Shown piece by piece: positions 49,859 to 59,729 of a DNA stretch of 64,000 nt (its first letter is position 1; each line of letters opens with the position of its first letter). A program made the position numbers and the translations under genes. Source of the stretch: Chroococcidiopsis sp. CCMEE 29 (GTDB lineage: Bacteria > Cyanobacteriota > Cyanobacteriia > Cyanobacteriales > Chroococcidiopsidaceae); assembly GCF_023558375.1 (NCBI RefSeq), contig NZ_CP083761.1, positions 4,109,001 to 4,173,000 of the forward strand, in the 5' to 3' direction. Under the pieces are notes generated by a model that saw nothing but the letters and a program-made list of their open reading frames with translations, did no database searches and was not told the DNA's origin.

Positions 49859-52705
49859 ATGAAACTCAAAGGTTTTGCTGAATTACCAGCGGACACTTTT
49901 GCTGGAGGTCCAGCTTCTGGTCAGTATGATAGCGACGGTAAGTTAAGACCAGAACCGCTCTACGAAGGACAACCTGTTCAAGGCTTTAGCGGTGTTCAAT
50001 TTGCTGATCAGAACTCGTACTGGTTTCTAGCTGACAACGGCTTTGGGACAAAACTCAACAGCCAAGATTATCTGTTGCGACTCTATCAAGTTGATCCAAG
50101 TTTTAGGGAAAAGAAAAATGGAGACGGTAGCGTCGAAGTCATGGATTTTATCCAATTTTCTGATCCTGACAACAAAGTTGGGTTTCCAATTAAGAACGAA
50201 CACACTAGCGATCGCTTGCTGACTGGATTCGATTTCGATCCTGAGTCTTTTGTGATTGCTACCGATGGTACCTTATGGGTTGGTGAGGAATTCGGACCTT
50301 ATTTATTACACTTTGATGCGACTGGCAAACTGCTAGAGGCTCCCTACCCCACCCCAGATCTAGGTGGCACTGAGGACTTTGTGCGATCGCCTGACAACCC
50401 AGATGTTTTGGCTGGCACGGAAACTGCCAACTTCAAACGTTCCAAGGGCTATGAAGGTTTAGCGATCAATCCCGAAAAAACCAAGCTGTTTGCTCTGTTA
50501 GAAGGCTTCGTTGAGGGAGACCCCGAAGACACACTGCGGCTTTACGAGTTTGATTTGGCATCCAAACAGTTTACAGAAATTGCTGGAAACTATCGCCTAG
50601 AAAGTCCCGACCATGCCATTGGTGACATCACAGTTGTCAACGAGAACGAATACTTGGTGATAGAGCGTGACAACTTAGAGGGAGATGCTGCCCAGTTCAA
50701 GAAGGTATTCAAAATCGACTTATCACAGCAAGATGCCGATGGCTATTTTGCCAAACAAGAAGTCGTGGATCTGCTAAATATCAGCGATCCGCAAGATCTC
50801 AATGCTGACGACCGCACTAAGTTCAGCTTCCCGTTCATCACCATCGAAGATGTGCTGGTAATTGATTCAGATACAATTTTAGTTGCCAACGACAATAATT
50901 ATCGCCGCTCAGGTGGGCGACCCCTGGAACCCGATCCAAATGAAATCTTGCTGGTGAAACTAGACGAACCCCTCGATGTTGATCCGCGTGTGGGTAAAGA
51001 TGGTCTTGACAGTAATAAAGAACTGCAGTTTGGCACTTCAGATAATGATGAGCTATTTGCTACTAAAAACGAAATCCTGTTTGGTAGCGATGGTGATGAC
51101 ATCTTGGATGCTTCCAGTGGTACTGGCAACAACAGAGTGTATGGTGGGGATGGCAACGACGAACTCTTTGCTGGCAGCAACGACCGACTTTTTGGTGAAG
51201 CTGGCAATGACATCCTCGATGCCTCCGTCGGTAAAGGTGGCAATCGTCTGTATGGAGGAGATCGCAAAGATACTCTGCTTGCTGGTGTCAACGATCGCCT
51301 GTTTGGCAACGCTGGCGATGACATCTTGTTCGCTGGCAAAGGTGAAAGCATGTTGACAGGTGGAGAAGGTCAGGATCAGTTCTGGATTGTGGCAGGTGAT
51401 ATTCCCGATGCTGCCAACACCATTACCGATTTCCAATCCGGTGTCGATGTCATGGGTTTGGGTGCTGGTCTTGCCTTTGTAAATCTAGAAATTAGCCAAA
51501 CTGGCAGTGATACCTCGATCAACTTGAAAGAAGGCGATACACCTCTGGCAACGCTGACGGGTGTTGAAGCTAGTACTATCTCAATTAATGATTTCGTTAG
51601 CACCGCACCTCGCCCCTTAATTATTGGACATCGAGGAGCAAGTGGCTTTCGTCCAGAGCATACTTTAGAAGCTTATAAGTTAGCGATTGAGCAAGGAACT
51701 GATTATATTGAACCAGACTTAGTTTCAACGAAGGACGGTGTTCTAATTGCTCGTCATGAAAACGAAATTTCTGGCACAACCGATGTAGCCGATCGTCCAG
51801 AGTTTGCTGACCGCAAAACTACTAAAGTAATTGATGGAGAAGAAGTCACTGGCTGGTTTACCGAAAACTTCACGCTGGAAGAAATTAAAACGCTGCGAGC
51901 AAAAGAGCGCATTCCAGATATCCGCCCAGAATCGGCTGAATATGATGGTCTGTTTGAAGTTCCTACTTTGCAAGAAGTGATCGATTTAGCTAAGCAGAAA
52001 AGTGCTGAAACAGGTCGTACTATTGGCATTTACCCAGAAACCAAGCATCCTACTTACTTTGACTCTATCGGGCTATCACTGGAAGAGCCTTTGGTTGAGA
52101 TACTCAACGCTAATGGATTGACAGAGGCTGATGATCCTGTGTTCATCCAGTCGTTTGAAGTCGGGAACCTACAATACCTGAACACGCTAACCGATTTGCC
52201 TCTAGTTCAATTGTTTGATGCAAGTACCGCTAAGCCTTATGATTTTGTTGCTAGTGGCGATCCTCGCACTTATGGCGATCTGTTAACTCCGACAGGATTA
52301 GATGAGATTGCTGAATATGCTGATGGCATTGGTCCTTGGAAACGGTTAATCATTCCAGCTCAGACAGTCGATCTAAACGGTGATGGTCAGCCTGACGATC
52401 TCAATGAAGATGGTGTAATTAGTGACGCTGACAGGCAACTGCAAGCTCCCACGTCTTTAATCGATGATGCTCACGCTGCAGGCTTGGTCGTCCATGCCTA
52501 TACTTTTCGTAATGATGATTTCTTCCTGGCTCCAAACTATAACGGAAATCCAGAACTGGAATATGAGCAGTTCTTTAGCCTTGGGCTAGATGGTCTATTC
52601 ACCGATTTTCCTGGAACTGGATTTGATGTGGCTAACCGCTTGTACCCCTTTACACCTCCCGATCCTCTAGCAGGGGTTGGTCTTTTAGCACCAACCAACG
52701 CCTAG
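49859..52705 (+). CDS. Phytase-like esterase / RTX / glycerophosphodiester phosphodiesterase fusion
   Basis: 948 residues from ATG 49859, which has AGGAG at good spacing; an upstream in-frame ATG at 49817 is less likely. Three parts: an esterase-like phytase-type beta-propeller (about 1-390, e.g. FADQNSYWFLADNGFGTKLN, YEGLAINPEKTKLFALLEGF); about five RTX calcium-binding nonapeptides (about 400-500, GGDGNDELFAG, GEAGNDILDAS, GNAGDDILFAG); and a GDPD domain (about 584-930) with IIGHRGASGFRPEHTLEAY and EPDLVSTKDGVLIARHENEI. It lacks a signal peptide; RTX repeats plus the neighbouring type I secretion genes indicate export. Likely role: scavenging phosphate from phospholipid head groups or other esters. 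Confidence 0.9.
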   Translation: MKLKGFAELPADTFAGGPASGQYDSDGKLRPEPLYEGQPVQGFSGVQFADQNSYWFLADNGFGTKLNSQDYLLRLYQVDPSFREKKNGDGSVEVMDFIQFSDPDNKVGFPIKNEHTSDRLLTGFDFDPESFVIATDGTLWVGEEFGPYLLHFDATGKLLEAPYPTPDLGGTEDFVRSPDNPDVLAGTETANFKRSKGYEGLAINPEKTKLFALLEGFVEGDPEDTLRLYEFDLASKQFTEIAGNYRLESPDHAIGDITVVNENEYLVIERDNLEGDAAQFKKVFKIDLSQQDADGYFAKQEVVDLLNISDPQDLNADDRTKFSFPFITIEDVLVIDSDTILVANDNNYRRSGGRPLEPDPNEILLVKLDEPLDVDPRVGKDGLDSNKELQFGTSDNDELFATKNEILFGSDGDDILDASSGTGNNRVYGGDGNDELFAGSNDRLFGEAGNDILDASVGKGGNRLYGGDRKDTLLAGVNDRLFGNAGDDILFAGKGESMLTGGEGQDQFWIVAGDIPDAANTITDFQSGVDVMGLGAGLAFVNLEISQTGSDTSINLKEGDTPLATLTGVEASTISINDFVSTAPRPLIIGHRGASGFRPEHTLEAYKLAIEQGTDYIEPDLVSTKDGVLIARHENEISGTTDVADRPEFADRKTTKVIDGEEVTGWFTENFTLEEIKTLRAKERIPDIRPESAEYDGLFEVPTLQEVIDLAKQKSAETGRTIGIYPETKHPTYFDSIGLSLEEPLVEILNANGLTEADDPVFIQSFEVGNLQYLNTLTDLPLVQLFDASTAKPYDFVASGDPRTYGDLLTPTGLDEIAEYADGIGPWKRLIIPAQTVDLNGDGQPDDLNEDGVISDADRQLQAPTSLIDDAHAAGLVVHAYTFRNDDFFLAPNYNGNPELEYEQFFSLGLDGLFTDFPGTGFDVANRLYPFTPPDPLAGVGLLAPTNA

Positions 52706-52720
52706 AAGCTTAAAACTGTA

Positions 52721-52768
52721 ATGGGAACTCTATTCCTGTGATTAGGAGGGTTCCCTTTACATTTTTTG
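52721..52768 (+). terminator. Hairpin terminator after the RTX protein gene
   Basis: GGGAAC (52723-52728) and GTTCCC (52750-52755), with an inner TCCT/AGGA pairing, followed shortly by TTTACATTTTTTG. It lies about 20 bp after the stop codon, separating the cargo gene from the secretion operon. Confidence 0.6.
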
Positions 52769-52898
52769 AGCGATCGCAGGGAAAAATTGCCAAAAAAATT
52801 CCTACTCTAATTAGGGGATTATCGCTTAATATTGGTCAATTGTTTCCATTTATCTTCCTATCTTTCAGGTAGGGAAAGCAATTAAAAGAAATCACTAT

Positions 52899-53663
52899 AT
52901 GACTAAAGTTTTACAATTTGGCGATCGCATCGTTACTGCTGAGGAAATCATCCCATTGCTGGCGGGGTATCAGATGCTGCCAAAATTGCTGCGGGAGCTT
53001 TTGGTTGACCAAGCGATTGCTCCAATCGAGTGTAACCCTGAAGAGAAAGCCGATGCTTGCCAACAGTTTTATGAGAAAAACCAGCTAACCGCAGAAACCG
53101 AACGTCAAGCTTGGTTAGCGCATTATGGCATGAACGCTGAGCAGTTAGAAGCGCTTGCTACACGAGAACTGAGAATTGAGAAATTCAAGCGAGCTAACTG
53201 GGGTCATAGGTTGGAGTCTTACTTCCTGACTCACAAGTCTAACTTGGACAAAGTAATTTATTCCCTGATCCGAACAAAAGATGTGGGAATTGCCCAAGAA
53301 CTCTATTTCCGCATTCTGGAAGGAGAGGAATCATTTGCCGAACTGGCTAGAGCTTACTCTCAAGGTCCGGAAACTCAAACAGGTGGATTAATTGGACCTG
53401 TAGAACTAAGCGTACCTCACCCAACGCTGGCTCAAATCCTCGCGGTGGGTCAACCGGGCCAGTTGTGGTCTCCAACTCGTGTAGGAGAATGGCTGGTGAT
53501 TGTGCGATTGGAAAAGCGCATACCTGCACAATTGGATGAATTCATGCGTCGCCAACTACTCAATCACTTGTTTGAAGCTTGGCTGGCGGAGCAGATGAAT
53601 CAGGGAGGAAGGTCGGGAGATAGGCTTCCCTTATCAACTCATTCCATCAATCAGCAAGGCTAG
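52899..53663 (+). CDS. Parvulin-like peptidylprolyl isomerase of a type I secretion operon
   Basis: 254 residues. The C-terminal parvulin domain shows AQELYFRILEGEESFAELAR, AYSQGPETQTGGLIGPVELS and HPTLAQILAVGQPGQLWSPT, RVGEWLVIVRLEKR. The N-terminal helical part resembles SurA-type chaperones (YGMNAEQLEALATRELRIEK). No signal peptide, so it probably acts in the cytosol, perhaps keeping the export substrate unfolded. Its stop is 7 bp before the ABC exporter gene; such a gene is often first in cyanobacterial HlyB/HlyD operons. Confidence 0.82.
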   Translation: MTKVLQFGDRIVTAEEIIPLLAGYQMLPKLLRELLVDQAIAPIECNPEEKADACQQFYEKNQLTAETERQAWLAHYGMNAEQLEALATRELRIEKFKRANWGHRLESYFLTHKSNLDKVIYSLIRTKDVGIAQELYFRILEGEESFAELARAYSQGPETQTGGLIGPVELSVPHPTLAQILAVGQPGQLWSPTRVGEWLVIVRLEKRIPAQLDEFMRRQLLNHLFEAWLAEQMNQGGRSGDRLPLSTHSINQQG

Positions 53664-53670
53664 GAGCCTA

Positions 53671-56628
53671 ATGAACTACACTGCACCGGCTATCCAAGAC
53701 TTCCTGGCTGCAACATTTCCCTTTAGTGGACTTGCACCAGCAGTATTAGCGCGACTGTCGGAAAAATTTCAACTGCTGCGCTATCGCATGGGTCAGGTCA
53801 TCCTAACGCGGGAACTTATGCCAACCCAAATTGCTATTATTTTTGAAGGTCAAGCGCGTCTGTTGGGTCATGACCCTCGAACCCAGTCCCCGGTAACGCT
53901 GCAACTACTAAAGCCAGGAGAAATTTTGGGCTGGGTTAGCATTTTACGAGGCGTTTCCTGTGAAACAGCTATTGCCTCGACAGAAACTATTTGTTTGACC
54001 ATACCAGTAGCAGAGTTTTTAACCTTACTGGAGCAAGATCCTGCATTGGCTGCCGGATTTCGAGAGCGTTGTGCCCTGAGTGAAGTATCTGATTTACTCG
54101 GTGCTGAACTAGCGCGTCGGGCTGACGGGGCAACTGGTTTAAAAGAACTGGCTTTACAAGCTTGGTCAGAAGCTGTAATCCTCAACTTACCACCTGGCAA
54201 AACGCCTTTGCAGCAGCTAGACCCTAACTTAGTGTGGCTAATGAGTGGCGGTGCCTCGACTAACTTTCCTGTCGGCAGTCGTTTGTACCCTGAAGAGCAG
54301 AGTTATATAAAAGTAGAAGGTCTTGGATCTGCCCGCCTTGTAGCCTTACCCCTAAAGGATGAAGTGGGAAGGATGAAGGATGAAGGCAGAACAGTTTCAT
54401 CTACCCTTGATCGTTCAGTAGACATTCCTTATGCACCTGAGCGTCCCGCGGCACCAGAAACTAATTCGGTTCAGGTATCGGCAAAATATCCTTATGTCCA
54501 AGGCAGAGGACCATTGGACGCTACCTTGGCATGTTTCCAAATGCTCAGCCAACACCTAGGGATGCCTTGGCGACGCGATGTGCTTCGCAGGGCATTAACT
54601 GATGCTTTTGAGCGCACGGGTAGCATCTCCCTTCAGCTATGTGGGGCGATCGCGGAATTGATGAGCTTAAATTCCCAACTGGTTCAGGTCCCTGCTGTTG
54701 CCGTTAGTCGTCTGCAAGCTCCTGCTATGCTCAAGTGGCAAGATTCTTTCGCCGTGCTTTACAAAGCGAGTGAAAAAGAATTGGTGCTAGCCATCCCCGA
54801 AATCGGCATCCAAAGACTAAAACCAGCCGATTTCATTGAATCCTGGGGACAAGAGGGACAAGTTCTGCTGCTGCAACCCACCAAGGATACTCCCAAACAG
54901 CGGTTTGGCATCAATTGGTTTCTTCCCTCCCTCTACCGCTATCGCAAGGTACTGCTGGAAGTATTCATCGCTTCCTTTTTTGTGCAACTGTTTGGTTTAG
55001 CCAATCCCTTAATCACTCAAGTGATTATCGATCGGGTGCTGACGCAAAACAGTATCGATACCTTACATGTCTTAGGGGTGTTTTTAGTCGTAGTGGCAAT
55101 TTTTGAGGCGGTTGTCACCAGTTTACGTACTAACTTATTTGTTGATACCACTAACCGCATTGATATGGCTTTGGGTGCTGAAGTGATTGACCACTTGTTG
55201 CGCCTGCCACTGCGGTATTTTGAACGCCGGCCGGTGGGAGAGTTAGCCACCCGCGTCAATGAACTGGAAAATATCCGTCGGTTCCTCACCGGCACAGCCT
55301 TGACTGTAGTGTTAGATGCGGTGTTTTCCGTGATCTATATCGTGGTCATGGTGTTCTACAGTTGGCTCCTTACCCTCGTTGCCTTAGCCACCGTCCCTTT
55401 ATTTGCCTTGCTCACATTCTTGGTTGCCCCAGTCATGCGGCAGCAGTCGCGCACTAAAGCAGAACGCCATGCCGAAACCCAATCTTATTTAGTCGAAGTT
55501 GTTTCCGGGATTCAAACGGTTAAAGCTCAAAATATTGAACTGCGATCGCGCTGGCAGTGGCAAGATCGTTATGCCCGCTATGTCTCAGCCGGATTTAATA
55601 GTGTATTAACTTCCACTACAGCAAGTTCAACTAGCAACTTTCTCAACAAACTGTCGAGTTTGCTGTTACTGTGGGTTGGTGCTTATCTGGTACTACAAGG
55701 GCAGCTAACCTTAGGGCAGTTAATTGCCTTTCGGATTATTGCTGGTTACACCACGAGTCCGTTACTGCGCTTGATTCAACTGTGGCAGAACTTCCAGGAA
55801 ACTGCTCTATCCTTGGAACGTCTCAGCGACATTCTGGATACTCCCCAAGAAATGGAGGCAGCGGAGCGTCATAATATCCCAATGCCAGAGATTGAGGGAG
55901 CTGTAAAGTACGAAAATGTTTCATTTCGCTTTACTCAAAGTGGCTCACCGCAACTTAGGAACATTAGTCTGGACTTGCCAGCCGGGGTGTTTGTCGGAGT
56001 TGTGGGTCAAAGTGGTGCCGGTAAAAGTACGTTAACCAAACTGATACCCCGCCTCTATGACCTTGAGCATGGGCGGATTCTGATTGATGGCTACGACATC
56101 AGTAAAGTTGAACTTTATTCTCTCCGGCGTCAGATCGGCATGGTATTGCAAGATACGCTGTTGTTTGATGGCACCGTGCAGGAGAATATTGCCTTGACAA
56201 ATCCGGATGCCACTCCGGAGGAGATTGTCGCCACCGCCAAAATCGCCTGTGCCCACGACTTTATTATGAACTTGCCTCAAGGCTACAACAGCCGCGTAGG
56301 TGAGCGGGGTGCAGCTTTATCAGGAGGGCAACGACAGCGGATTGCGATCGCCCGTACAGTTCTGCAAAATCCGCGTCTATTAGTATTAGACGAAGCTACC
56401 AGTGCTTTGGACTACCACACCGAGCGCCAGGTGTGTTTAAATTTGGCAGAAGCGTTTTGCAACCGCACAGTCTTTTTCATTACCCACCGTCTAGCAACAA
56501 TTCGTAACGCAGATACGATTTTGATGATGGACTCTGGAACGGTGGTAGAGCAAGGTAGACATGCAGAGCTTATGGATCTGAAGGGGCGCTATTACTGCCT
56601 CTATCAGCAACAGGAAGCGCAACTTTAA
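53671..56628 (+). CDS. Type I secretion ABC exporter with cNMP-binding and C39-like domains
   Basis: 985 residues. Order: cyclic-nucleotide-binding-like domain (about 12-130, FSGLAPAVLARLSEKFQLLR, LKPGEILGWVSILRG); linker; C39-like domain (about 270-410); six-helix membrane domain (RKVLLEVFIASFFVQLFGLA onward); ATPase with Walker A GQSGAGKSTLTK, signature ALSGGQRQRIAIART and Walker B LLVLDEATSALD. In the C39-like domain the catalytic Cys position is Ala284 (LDATLACFQML) and the His position is lost, so it should bind substrate and not cut it, as in HlyB. With HlyD downstream it forms the inner-membrane pump. Confidence 0.93.
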   Translation: MNYTAPAIQDFLAATFPFSGLAPAVLARLSEKFQLLRYRMGQVILTRELMPTQIAIIFEGQARLLGHDPRTQSPVTLQLLKPGEILGWVSILRGVSCETAIASTETICLTIPVAEFLTLLEQDPALAAGFRERCALSEVSDLLGAELARRADGATGLKELALQAWSEAVILNLPPGKTPLQQLDPNLVWLMSGGASTNFPVGSRLYPEEQSYIKVEGLGSARLVALPLKDEVGRMKDEGRTVSSTLDRSVDIPYAPERPAAPETNSVQVSAKYPYVQGRGPLDATLACFQMLSQHLGMPWRRDVLRRALTDAFERTGSISLQLCGAIAELMSLNSQLVQVPAVAVSRLQAPAMLKWQDSFAVLYKASEKELVLAIPEIGIQRLKPADFIESWGQEGQVLLLQPTKDTPKQRFGINWFLPSLYRYRKVLLEVFIASFFVQLFGLANPLITQVIIDRVLTQNSIDTLHVLGVFLVVVAIFEAVVTSLRTNLFVDTTNRIDMALGAEVIDHLLRLPLRYFERRPVGELATRVNELENIRRFLTGTALTVVLDAVFSVIYIVVMVFYSWLLTLVALATVPLFALLTFLVAPVMRQQSRTKAERHAETQSYLVEVVSGIQTVKAQNIELRSRWQWQDRYARYVSAGFNSVLTSTTASSTSNFLNKLSSLLLLWVGAYLVLQGQLTLGQLIAFRIIAGYTTSPLLRLIQLWQNFQETALSLERLSDILDTPQEMEAAERHNIPMPEIEGAVKYENVSFRFTQSGSPQLRNISLDLPAGVFVGVVGQSGAGKSTLTKLIPRLYDLEHGRILIDGYDISKVELYSLRRQIGMVLQDTLLFDGTVQENIALTNPDATPEEIVATAKIACAHDFIMNLPQGYNSRVGERGAALSGGQRQRIAIARTVLQNPRLLVLDEATSALDYHTERQVCLNLAEAFCNRTVFFITHRLATIRNADTILMMDSGTVVEQGRHAELMDLKGRYYCLYQQQEAQL

Positions 56629-56674
56629 CAGATCGCATACCCTCTATCCACAGTAAAAAAATGAGGCGACAACC

Positions 56675-58261
56675 ATGAGCAACAACAATGGAGCAAAACT
56701 AGATCGCTCAAATAATGGGAAAGGGCTCAATCAAGTTACTGTCAAAACCGAGCTGCCAAAGAGTACTGAAACCACTACGAACCTCAAAGTTCCCGTTCGA
56801 GAAGCCAGCAGCACCCGCAAGTTTGAGCAACCGGTTATTTTGCAACAATCTCCAATTTGGTCACGAGCGATTCTTTGGGTATTGATGGGAGTAACGACCA
56901 CTACGATTATTTGGGCATGTGTCGCCAGATTTGAAGAAGCGATTCCTGCTCAAGGTAAGCTAGAGCCACAAGGAACGGTCAAAAATATCCAAGCTCCTGT
57001 GGGTGGTGTGGTGCAAGGAATCTACGTGGAAGACGGGCAACGGGTAAAGCAAGGCGATCGCCTGATTAGCTTCGATCCAACAGCAACGGTTGCCCAGCTA
57101 GCTTCTTTACAAAAAATTCGCACTGCCCTCATCCAGGAGAATGGCTTTTATCGAGCCCAAGTGCGTGGCTTGCCTTTTTCTCCCCAAGTAGAGCAAGTAA
57201 TAGCGCAGCTCAAACTACCGCCAGAATTAATTTCCCTCACTAAAAGTCGCTCCGCTCTGGCAGCAGAAAATCAACTTTACCGAGCGCACCTAAGTGGTGC
57301 TTCCACAACTCCGCTTACTAGCGAACAGCAAGAGCGCCTCCTATCTAATCAAGCTGAGTTAGATACTCGCGTTGCCGCAGCACAATCGGAGGTTGCCCAA
57401 TTAACCAGGCAGTTAAACCAGACTCAAATTCAATTAGCAAATGCCAAAGATAAGTTAGCGATAGAACGGGGGATTTTTAAAGATATTGAACCTTTAGCTA
57501 AACAAGGAGCACTGTCTCGGATTCAATACCTCAAGCAGCAACAGCAAGTGCAGGCAAGTCAAGCAGAAGCCAGTCAACTGATTCAGGAACAGGAACGTCT
57601 GAAGCTGGAAATTGCTGGGTCACAATCAAAGGTACAAAATACCCTAGCCTTATTCCGTAAAGATTTACTGACCCAAATCGCTGAAAACGACAAAGGTATT
57701 GCCGAAATTGATACCCAATTGACTAAAGCGATTGTGGAAAACAATAACCGCATTGCTGAAATCGACAGTCAACTGAGTCAAGCTGAGTTAACTTTAAAAT
57801 ACCAGGATCTGCTGGCTCCTGCGGATGGCACAGTTTTTGACCTGCAAGCTCAAACCCCAGGCTTTGTCACGAATTCCACTGAACCGATTCTCAAAATTGT
57901 TCCCGATGATGCGCTGACTGCTAAAGTTTTCATCACCAATCGAGATATTGGTTTTGTCAAAGAAGGAATGACCGTTGATGTCCGGATTGACTCTTTTCCC
58001 TTTAGTGAGTTTGGTGATGTCAAAGGTCAATTAGTCTGGATTGGTTCCGATGCTCTGCCACCCGATCAAGTTCGTCCTTTCTACAGCTTTCCCGCCAAAA
58101 TTCGCTTAGATCAACAGGCAATTATGGTTAATGGTCGAGCAGTGCCACTGCAATCAGGAATGTCGGTGAGTGGCAACATTAAGGTACGTCAGCGTACAGT
58201 GATGAGCATCTTCACTGATTTATTTACGAAAAAAATTGAAGGCTTGAAGTTCGTCCGCTAG
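56675..58261 (+). CDS. HlyD-family periplasmic adaptor (membrane fusion protein)
   Basis: 528 residues. A long polar cytoplasmic leader (about 65 residues), one membrane segment (AILWVLMGVTTTTIIWACVA), a lipoyl-like half (AIPAQGKLEPQGTVKNIQAP and VVQGIYVEDGQRVKQGDRLI), a long coiled coil (about 190-370) and the second lipoyl/beta-barrel half (LTLKYQDLLAPADGTVFDLQ, FITNRDIGFVKEGMTVDVRI). It links the ABC exporter to a TolC-type outer-membrane channel encoded elsewhere. 46 bp after the exporter gene. Confidence 0.92.
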   Translation: MSNNNGAKLDRSNNGKGLNQVTVKTELPKSTETTTNLKVPVREASSTRKFEQPVILQQSPIWSRAILWVLMGVTTTTIIWACVARFEEAIPAQGKLEPQGTVKNIQAPVGGVVQGIYVEDGQRVKQGDRLISFDPTATVAQLASLQKIRTALIQENGFYRAQVRGLPFSPQVEQVIAQLKLPPELISLTKSRSALAAENQLYRAHLSGASTTPLTSEQQERLLSNQAELDTRVAAAQSEVAQLTRQLNQTQIQLANAKDKLAIERGIFKDIEPLAKQGALSRIQYLKQQQQVQASQAEASQLIQEQERLKLEIAGSQSKVQNTLALFRKDLLTQIAENDKGIAEIDTQLTKAIVENNNRIAEIDSQLSQAELTLKYQDLLAPADGTVFDLQAQTPGFVTNSTEPILKIVPDDALTAKVFITNRDIGFVKEGMTVDVRIDSFPFSEFGDVKGQLVWIGSDALPPDQVRPFYSFPAKIRLDQQAIMVNGRAVPLQSGMSVSGNIKVRQRTVMSIFTDLFTKKIEGLKFVR

Positions 58262-58292
58262 CAGAACGTAACTATTAATTACGATCCAAGCA

Positions 58293-58630
58293 TTACTTAC
58301 AATACTTGCCACAGTCATGGATCAGTTTGGCAACTATACCTGTCCATCCAGTTTGATGATTAACGCCAAGACCTGCGCCATTATCTTCATGAAAATATTC
58401 AACCATCTTCTACCAAGGATAGGGTGCGAGCTTCAATTACTTTGATGGAATTATCAGATTTGATTTCTTTTAGGATAGGCTTTTTGCTACTTTTATCCCA
58501 ATATCAAGTGTTGCGAAACCAAAAGATGGGTAAAAGATGAAGCGTTTTTTCTTCGTTTCCGCGATTAATAACAGTAATTTGAATGAGAATATCTTCTGCT
58601 GAATTTGCTAGTTCTAGTGTTAAGAGCAAA
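58293..58630 (-). pseudogene. Remnant of a GH63-like glucosidase gene
   Basis: Minus-strand pieces. About 58620-58410 reads [20 protein letters not shown], then [16 protein letters not shown], a TGA where Trp is expected, and YWDKSSKKPILKEIKSDNSI to [13 protein letters not shown]. In another frame 58406-58293 reads [29 protein letters not shown]. These match, in order, an N-terminal domain segment and the C-terminal catalytic segment (HQTGWT) of GH63/MGH1-like glycoside hydrolases, with several hundred residues deleted between. Non-functional. Confidence 0.65.
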
Positions 58631-58880
58631 TGCGATCAGAATGTGACATTGACATTCCCCAGCTATTGGAATTAAGGCAAATCACAATGTCAGAACTAAC
58701 GATCGGTACATAGTGTAGTGAAAAAAGGACAAGCTCTCAAAGCAAACTAACGCTTAAGCTTTATCGTGAGCTTCCCTGTCATTTTCTCATCACTTTTGTT
58801 TCCAACAATAGAGCCGATAAACCTATTGCAAAAGTCACTCTATTGAGGAGGAATTTAAGTTCTATCTAATCTAAGCATAA

Positions 58881-59138
58881 CCTAATTTTAACCATCTCTT
58901 AGTTAACCAATACAGCAAACAAGGCTGGTCTGAGGAGCGGTGGAATACAGCAGCTAACACTAGCTACACTGAAATGCTGACCTCTAGAGATTGGAATTGG
59001 GGCAACGTGCGAGCAGTTTGTTTGTACAAGTTTCTGGCTTTACAGAAAAATACTTTTGATAAACTCCTCGAACACGGTCAAGCTAATGGTCACAGGTCAA
59101 CAGATACAATGCTCGATAACAGCGTGATTAGCACGTAA
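58881..59138 (+). pseudogene. Open frame without start, unknown remnant
   Basis: An 86-codon open frame reading PNFNHLLVNQYSKQGWSEER ... YTEMLTSRDWNWGNVRAVCL, YKFLALQKNTFDKLLEHGQA and a TAA at 59136. Its composition looks like real protein, but there is no start codon. I do not recognise it. Lying among other fragments, it is probably a relic. Confidence 0.35.
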
Positions 59139-59310
59139 GCCGAGCTTATTTCTGGCTGTATCAGCTGAATGAGTCACTAATAGCAAAGTAAGCACAAATG
59201 CCAGAGTAGCGAATGGTCGGGGCGCGGGTTCCCTAAGAGTGGCAGCGCCCCTGAGCGCTCTTGAAGCCGAAATTGTGTGGGAGGCGATTGGTCAATATTG
59301 AGGACGAACC

Positions 59311-59460
59311 GACCCAGCAGCGGTAGAGCCATTCCCCCAGGGGTAGCAAAGATTGAATCACACGAGGATCTCGCTCCTCTAATGACCAACCATCGAACCG
59401 ACTACCAGAGGTGCTTTCATCAAGGTAGCTGCCCGTGAGCGCATCAAGATAACTGAACAA
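59311..59460 (-). pseudogene. N-terminal remnant of a lysophospholipid/glycerol acyltransferase-like gene
   Basis: The frame from ATG 59460 contains FDGWSLEERDPRVIQSLLPL GEWLYR, which resembles the N-terminus of cyanobacterial PlsC-type acyltransferases (DGWSLxxRDPxLIESLMPLxxWxY). After residue 50 the similarity ends and the catalytic HxxxxD part is absent. The comparison is from memory. Confidence 0.45.
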
Positions 59461-59729
59461 TCAATCCTCACTTCTCCAAACGTCATTTCGTGTAATTAGT
59501 TGCTCAAAGTATTGATTTATCGTTATCAGAGCGGATCAGAAGTCACTACTTAACTTCTACTTATCAATTCTTTGCCACTCATCCCACACCAGAATCAGGG
59601 TTGTGGGGATTTTCGATGATTTTTACTTATGTTATCGCTGTTATCAGTGATTGCAGTTGTAATTCGCTACCCTTGAAACGAAACTGATAGCAGAGATAGC
59701 GGCAATGGCAGAGTCACGCCTTGTCGGGG

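Noticed and set aside
51053-51436. Open frames antisense to the RTX region
   Set aside because: Long antisense frames arise from the repeated codon pattern of RTX nonapeptides and are not genes.
59177-59389. 70-codon minus-strand frame beside the acyltransferase remnant
   Set aside because: No similarity recognised; it overlaps the remnant in another frame and is probably chance.
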